Positions 8,011 through 11,315 of a stretch of DNA of 11,315 bases are shown one piece after another. Position 1 is the stretch's first letter, and every line of letters begins with the position of its first letter. Below the pieces are notes generated by a model. It saw only the letters and a list, made by a program, of their open reading frames with translations, was not told where the DNA came from and did not search any database. Source of the stretch: Desulfobacula sp. (GTDB lineage Bacteria > Desulfobacterota > Desulfobacteria > Desulfobacterales > Desulfobacteraceae). The DNA lies in assembly GCA_011390085.1 (NCBI GenBank), contig JAABTB010000040.1:1-11315 (forward strand), read 5' to 3'. The position numbers were made by a program, and so were the translations under genes.

Positions 8011-9453
8011 TCACCTGCTGAAAATTACGGCGGAAAATTCCGCCTGACGGGTCACCCCGTGGTCATCGGTCCAGGACACCCGGTGCTGACGAGAATCATC
8101 AAACTGGGCCTTGTCATCGTCCCCGGCCAGGCTCAGATAGGTGACCAGTTCGGCCAGGCCTTTTTCCAGGGGGTGTTCGGCAAGAATCTGGACAAGGGTC
8201 ACCTGGTCCCTTGTCTGAAGGGCGTTGCGGATAATCCCTTTCAGTTTGAGCTTGTCCACAAATACAGTGGCATAAAGCAAATCCGACGGAATATCCGAAC
8301 CATCTCCCAGAAACACGGTTTCTTCAATCATGGTTTTCACCGGGATTGTGTAAAGGGGTCGTTCCATGGGGAGATAGACACGGGGGCCGGACTCGTCAAT
8401 GGTCATGAAATCCTTTTCCGGCATATTTTCTTTGACTTGAACGGCAAGGCTTTCAATGCTTTGGAGCACCTGCATGATCCGTTTATTTTCAAGAAATGCC
8501 TGATCATCCAGATACCGGCGCAACTGTCCGGATAATTTGGCCACGGTGCGCTGGGTATGCTCACCTGCCTCCAGCCAGTCGTAATGCACCCTTTTAAGGC
8601 GCATATCCGGAGACAGGGCCTTGACGGCTTCAAGATCAAACACCCGATGCAGCAGACCGGACAGTTCTTCCTGCCGGGCCGGTGACATCAGAAGATCCCA
8701 GAAAGCATTGAAACTTTTCCCCTGGTCGGATTCCGCTATCACGTCCCGCTCGCCGAAAAAGTCTTCAAGCAGATTGCCTTTGCTGCCTTCCCAAAGGGCG
8801 ATCTGTTCCCGGATCTTCTGGTCCAGGTGTCTGAAATTGTACTCCACCTCACGGAAATCGCTTAACAGTTCCCGAGCGGTTTTATTGACCAGCAGAAACC
8901 GGTCTTTGAGGGCCGTGTCATCCAGCACATCCATGCGGCCTTCCCGGACTCGGGCCAGTTCCTTTTCAATATCGGTTTTTCGTTTTTCAAGTTCCTGTAT
9001 TCTCACTTCTGCATCAGCCTCGGTTCCTTCCACCATCTGGCGCAGCAGTTCAAAAATCGTCATCAGCCTGGACTCTGTCCCGATAAAAGGCCGCCGGACA
9101 AGATTCTCCAGCCAGCTCAGGGCTTTTTCCACCGAAGGCATGAGATCATAATGCACTTCATCGGACCCCTGGGGATAAAATTTCCGAAGCCAGCCCTTAT
9201 CCTCCCCGGCCCAGTCATCCAGATAGGATTCCGCCTGCCGGGGAAAGGCGGCTTCCCCTTCTGTTTCCCGCAGCGCAAAGAGATAGTCTTCCAAGGCCGA
9301 TGCAAGATCCGACCGGCTCATGCGCCTCTGGTTGGGAACAATAAAGACCTTATGGATAAAGGCTGCGATGAGCGGGCTATGATCCGCCACCAGCAGTTTC
9401 CACGCCGGATGGGTTTTCCTCAATGCCTTTAATGCGGAATAGTCAAAATCCAT
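8011..9453 (-). CDS. jetA: Wadjet type I kleisin-like subunit JetA (DUF3375, MksF-like)
   Basis: 480 residues. Kleisin-type subunit that bridges the two JetC heads and recruits JetB. Seen: N-terminal helical/winged-helix part (about 1-125, beginning YSALKALRKTHPAWKLL), then TESRLMTIFELLRQMVEGTEAD and a long charged helical neck (about 145-225), a middle helical part, and a C-terminal winged-helix-like domain ending in AVIFSR. These fit DUF3375, which marks type I Wadjet. It is the first gene of the operon. The ATG at 9453 is the best start because the DUF3375-like N-terminus begins there, but its Shine-Dalgarno is modest: GGGATC about 6 bases upstream, with a better AAGGA about 18 bases upstream that is too far for ideal use. 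No frameshift or gap is seen. Confidence 0.93.
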   Translation of the reverse strand: MDFDYSALKALRKTHPAWKLLVADHSPLIAAFIHKVFIVPNQRRMSRSDLASALEDYLFALRETEGEAAFPRQAESYLDDWAGEDKGWLRKFYPQGSDEVHYDLMPSVEKALSWLENLVRRPFIGTESRLMTIFELLRQMVEGTEADAEVRIQELEKRKTDIEKELARVREGRMDVLDDTALKDRFLLVNKTARELLSDFREVEYNFRHLDQKIREQIALWEGSKGNLLEDFFGERDVIAESDQGKSFNAFWDLLMSPARQEELSGLLHRVFDLEAVKALSPDMRLKRVHYDWLEAGEHTQRTVAKLSGQLRRYLDDQAFLENKRIMQVLQSIESLAVQVKENMPEKDFMTIDESGPRVYLPMERPLYTIPVKTMIEETVFLGDGSDIPSDLLYATVFVDKLKLKGIIRNALQTRDQVTLVQILAEHPLEKGLAELVTYLSLAGDDDKAQFDDSRQHRVSWTDDHGVTRQAEFSAVIFSR

Positions 9454-9689
9454 ATGATCCCGTGCCGTTTTCCTTCAAAAGACCATCCAATATTTAATGA
9501 TACTCAAATACCGGACTCTTGAGCGTATCAAATGAGTTCCTGTAGGACAAGACCTTTCCTTTTGTCAAGAAGATTCCAAACATCTGCCCGACCCGGACCT
9601 TTTCTTGTAAAACTTATATGCGATTGTCTCTGCTGGTGCTTCAGGCCAAATTTTCAGGAGAGTGATCTTTTCGAACCCGGCACTGATCC
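9454..9689. other. Intergenic region upstream of jetA; no recognised gene
   Basis: 236 bases between the truncated EAL gene and jetA, presumably holding the jet promoter. No complete sigma-70 promoter is visible. On the minus strand there is a perfect TTGACA (9568-9563) with only a poor -10 (TACAGG) at 18 bases, and separately a good TATCAT -10-like box (9502-9497) without a -35; the latter would give a leader of about 35-40 bases. A 29-codon minus-strand frame (9583-9494, MFGIFLTKGK...SPVFEYH) is open but lacks a clear Shine-Dalgarno and overlaps the palindrome, so I do not call it a gene. A second open stretch in another frame (ends 9565) reads ITLLKIWPEAPAETIAYKF; it is not recognised and does not continue the EAL domain. 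Confidence 0.5.
9513..9540. repeat. Imperfect palindrome, REP-like element or operator
   Basis: Inverted repeat: GGACTC TTGA, loop GCGTA, TCAA, two unpaired bases, then GAGTTCC (one bulged base in the outer stem). It sits 60-87 bases upstream of jetA. Two readings are possible. It may be a dispersed intergenic palindrome, because its translation (RNSFDTLKSP) recalls the peptide strings produced when REP-like repeats are read through. Or it may be an operator for the jet promoter. Copy number cannot be judged from one window. Confidence 0.35.
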
Positions 9690-10001
9690 TCAAGTATAAT
9701 CTTTGGAATCAAAGATCCGGTTGTCTATGTTATAAAACATCTTGATCTGGCTATTGCCTTTAAATTCTGCAAACTTAACCAATGCCTTCCGGCGCAGATA
9801 AAGATCAACCTGGTGAAGGAGCCCCTCCTGATATGCCTGATTAAAAATATCATCAATGGACAGGAATCCGGCTTCTTTGTGGAACCTCAGCAAGGCCTCA
9901 AAGCCAAAGGTATTCCCCGTATAGATATTCACAATGGGCTGGAATGCATAATCAATTTTCGAAAGCCGTGCAATCCAGTTCTTATTCTTCAACTCAACCA
10001 T
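9690..10001 (-). pseudogene. N-terminal fragment of an EAL-domain (c-di-GMP phosphodiesterase family) gene
   Basis: 103 codons from ATG 10001. It begins like a complete EAL domain: DYAFQPIVNIYTGNTFGFEALLRF (about 17-40), with the signature Glu-Ala-Leu at E35-L37, then a helix and KMFYNIDNRIF, the second strand of the barrel. It stops at residue 103, whereas an EAL domain needs about 240; all later metal-binding and catalytic residues (downstream Asn, Glu, Asp-Asp, Lys) are missing. Reading the next 200 bases in all minus frames gives no continuation, so the rest was lost by deletion or replacement rather than by a simple frameshift. It overlaps the 3' end of the broken acyltransferase gene and was the last gene of that old operon. 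Whether the fragment is still translated is unknown, but phosphodiesterase activity is not expected. Confidence 0.8.
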
Positions 10002-10515
10002 TTTTGATTCCACCTTCCGAAAAACATCCGGGTGATTGTCCCAGACAGGCCTTTTTGACGGCTTGATGAGCGGCTGCCGATAAGTCGGCAGGGCTTTTGC
10101 AGCGTGACACCGGCAGGGCCTGGCTAATAGTCACCCGGACCTGTATATCACGGATATGGGAAAGGCCGGCAAAGGGGTTGTTTGAATCGAAGCACGGTAT
10201 CTCCGTTGGTACTGGTGCCTTCCGGGAAAACGATGACATTCAGACCGTTTTGCAGGGCCGAGCTGATTTCCCGGGTTTCCCACCCGAGAAACCGGCGGCT
10301 TCTCCGTTCAACCGGACGGGGGTCCTGTTCCGGTGAACGGTGACGCCCAGCACCCGCAACAGCGTGTTTGAAACACAAGACACCATGCGGGCGTTTGTTT
10401 TCCGGTATCGCTGGGGGCTCAGATAAAAAACCGGAAAAAAAGGAAGACAACAGACAATATAAGCCATCACCAACAGGCCCAGGTAGAACAGCTTAATATA
10501 AGGTTTTAATGTCAT
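9994..10515 (-). pseudogene. Broken PlsC-type 1-acyl-glycerol-phosphate acyltransferase
   Basis: An intact member would be a membrane-bound acyltransferase of phospholipid (or related lipid) synthesis, normally around 230-260 residues. Three collinear pieces in different frames remain. (a) 10515 to about 10320: the membrane N-terminus, MTLKPYIKLFYLGLLVMAY to LLRVLGVTVHRNRTP. (b) About 10320 to 10185: PVERRSRRFLGW to NVIVFPEGTSTNGDT, containing the family's FPEGT motif. (c) About 10180 to 9994: HIRDIQVRVTISQALPVSR to the stop, like the C-terminus of the family. Between (a) and (b) the catalytic NHxSYxD (HX4D) region of some 60 residues is absent. Between (b) and (c) another block is absent. 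Each loss also changes frame, so no active enzyme can be made. ATG 10515 lies 7 bases after the end of the upstream GNAT remnant, indicating a former operon. Confidence 0.85.
10010..10018 (-). promoter_or_regulatory. Ribosome binding site that sets the EAL fragment start
   Basis: On the minus strand GGAAGGTGG ends 8 bases before ATG 10001. This favours the ATG over the in-frame GTG at 10013, which lies inside the Shine-Dalgarno itself. Confidence 0.65.
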
Positions 10516-10522
10516 GGACCGG

Positions 10523-11315
10523 TTACATTTTTCTAAGGTAAAGGCTGCGCTGCTTGCGGCGGGAGAAAACCGGCAGGGATTTCACAAGGGCCGGCAGGGC
10601 GAGTCTGATAAGATATTTGGGGTAGGACATGAGGCCAGCTTTGGAAATTTGCAGGACCTCATCTCCCTTTTCAAAATCCAGGCGGTTCAGATAAAACTCA
10701 GTCAAAACCGCATCCCGGTATTAATACTGTTTGTCCTTCCGGGATTTCTGAAATGCCGTATTGCCGACACTCCCTGGGAAGACAAAGGTGTCCAGATCCA
10801 GTTGGGCATCCTTGTTGATGGCAATGGGAGACCGGAATTTCCGGTCAACCGCCTGAGCTATACGGATATGGTCCAGGCTGGGCCCTGATTGAGCGAAGGG
10901 AGAAGGATGCACTTTTTCAAAATACAGGGCCACATTTCCCAGGCTTGAGATAACACAGGCCACATTGGTGACCCAAATGGATTTGAAAGGGGAGGTTCGT
11001 ATCAGATAATTGAACAGCAGTTTTGACGTCAGAAGATGGGTAAGGCCGAGGCTTCTGGACTCTTTTTTAACACAGGTCAATCCCAGATGCAGTACATTCT
11101 TATATCCGTCAACATCCAGAATAACCGCAGAGCAAAAGCCTATGGGCAGGCCCTTGTGATCTCTGGTCAGGGTGATGACGTTTCTCTCCAGTTCTTCCTG
11201 GTCCCGGAAAGACATTGATATTGGGGAACCTGCCTGAAACAGTCCTTGGCGATAGCTTCCAGTTCGGCATGGTAACAGGCCATCTCTTGATCGGTCCAAT
11301 ATAATCCGGGCCGGT
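10523..11315 (-). pseudogene. Broken GNAT-like N-acetyltransferase gene (5' end outside window)
   Basis: The readable protein is split by two lesions. The first part, from the window edge to about 11235, reads in one frame (RPGLYWTDQEMACYHAELEA...KDCFRQV); it then continues in the next frame as SFRDQEELERNVITLTRDH. The GNAT-like core follows: GLPIGFCSAVILDVDGYKNV, then LHLGLTCVKKESRSLGLTHLL (the acetyl-CoA-binding beta4-alpha3 region) and IWVTNVACVISSLGNVALYF. After ...SRKDKQY an in-frame TAA (10723-10721) interrupts the protein, yet the same frame goes on for 65 codons with convincing sequence (YRDAVLTEFYLNRLDFEKG) to the real end at 10523. The frameshift at roughly 11215-11245 and the nonsense codon together mark a pseudogene. 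The original substrate is not known. Pairing with a PlsC gene suggests a lipid-related role, which is inference. Confidence 0.78.

Noticed and set aside
4022..9453. Housekeeping MukBEF or a plain MksBEF condensin
   Set aside because: The presence of a DUF3322/DUF2220 Toprim nuclease gene overlapping the SMC gene, and the DUF3375/DUF4194 partners, point to the defence system of type I Wadjet.
9494..9583. 29-codon frame as a small gene or leader peptide for jetA
   Set aside because: No clear Shine-Dalgarno, no regulatory codon run, and overlap with the palindrome; kept only as a note in the intergenic entry.
9699..9716. Hairpin ATCTTTG-GAAT-CAAAGAT as a terminator
   Set aside because: It is only 7 bp, AT-rich, lies within the last codons of the EAL fragment and has no T tract after it on either strand.
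10721..10723. Recoding of the in-frame stop (Sec or Pyl)
   Set aside because: The codon is TAA; known selenocysteine and pyrrolysine insertion use TGA and TAG. The same gene also carries a frameshift, so decay is the simpler reading.
9994..11315. Ornithine-lipid synthesis pair (OlsB-like GNAT plus OlsA-like PlsC)
   Set aside because: The pairing fits in outline, but I cannot recognise OlsB-specific motifs in the GNAT remnant, so the specific pathway is not claimed.
1..11315. CRISPR arrays, tRNA/rRNA genes, insertion sequences, transposase or integrase genes
   Set aside because: No regularly spaced repeats, no cloverleaf or rRNA sequence, and no transposase or integrase motif recognised on either strand.

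Overview
The window looks like bacterial chromosome with moderately high GC. It most resembles an anaerobic Desulfobacterota-type (deltaproteobacterial) genome. That guess rests only on the general look of the proteins and is low confidence.

Layout. (1) Positions 3-2771, plus strand: the C-terminal three quarters of a CusA/CzcA-type heavy-metal RND efflux pump, followed 24 bases later by a small exported Met/His-rich protein. Together they look like the tail of a copper/silver efflux operon. (2) Positions 9453-2790, minus strand: a complete, tightly packed four-gene operon, jetA-jetB-jetC-jetD, which is a type I Wadjet anti-plasmid system (an SMC/condensin-like complex plus a Toprim nuclease). 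It ends in an intrinsic terminator whose hairpin contains the last codons and stop of jetD; the metal operon converges on the same hairpin. (3) Positions 9454-9689: a 236-base gap with no recognisable gene. It holds an imperfect REP-like palindrome and presumably the jet promoter. (4) Positions 9690-11315, minus strand: a decayed operon with the remains of a GNAT-like acetyltransferase gene (one frameshift and one in-frame TAA), a PlsC-type acyltransferase gene (two internal deletions with frame changes, catalytic HX4D motif lost) and an EAL-domain gene cut off after about 100 residues.

How the genes work together. By established knowledge of the family, JetA (kleisin), JetB (WHD/KITE-like subunit) and JetC (SMC ATPase) form a loop-extruding motor that recognises small closed circular DNA, and JetD cleaves it. 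All diagnostic ATPase and Toprim residues are visible, so the system is predicted to be functional. Gene junctions of +3, -1 and -4 nucleotides imply one transcript and coupled translation. One side of the defence operon has intact metal-resistance genes and the other side has three ruined genes, as expected for an accessory locus where cargo arrived and older genes were eroded.

The defence system belongs to a known family. I did not find an undescribed multi-gene system. The less described items are the stop-codon-containing terminator, the REP-like intergenic element and the Met-rich exported protein beside the efflux pump.
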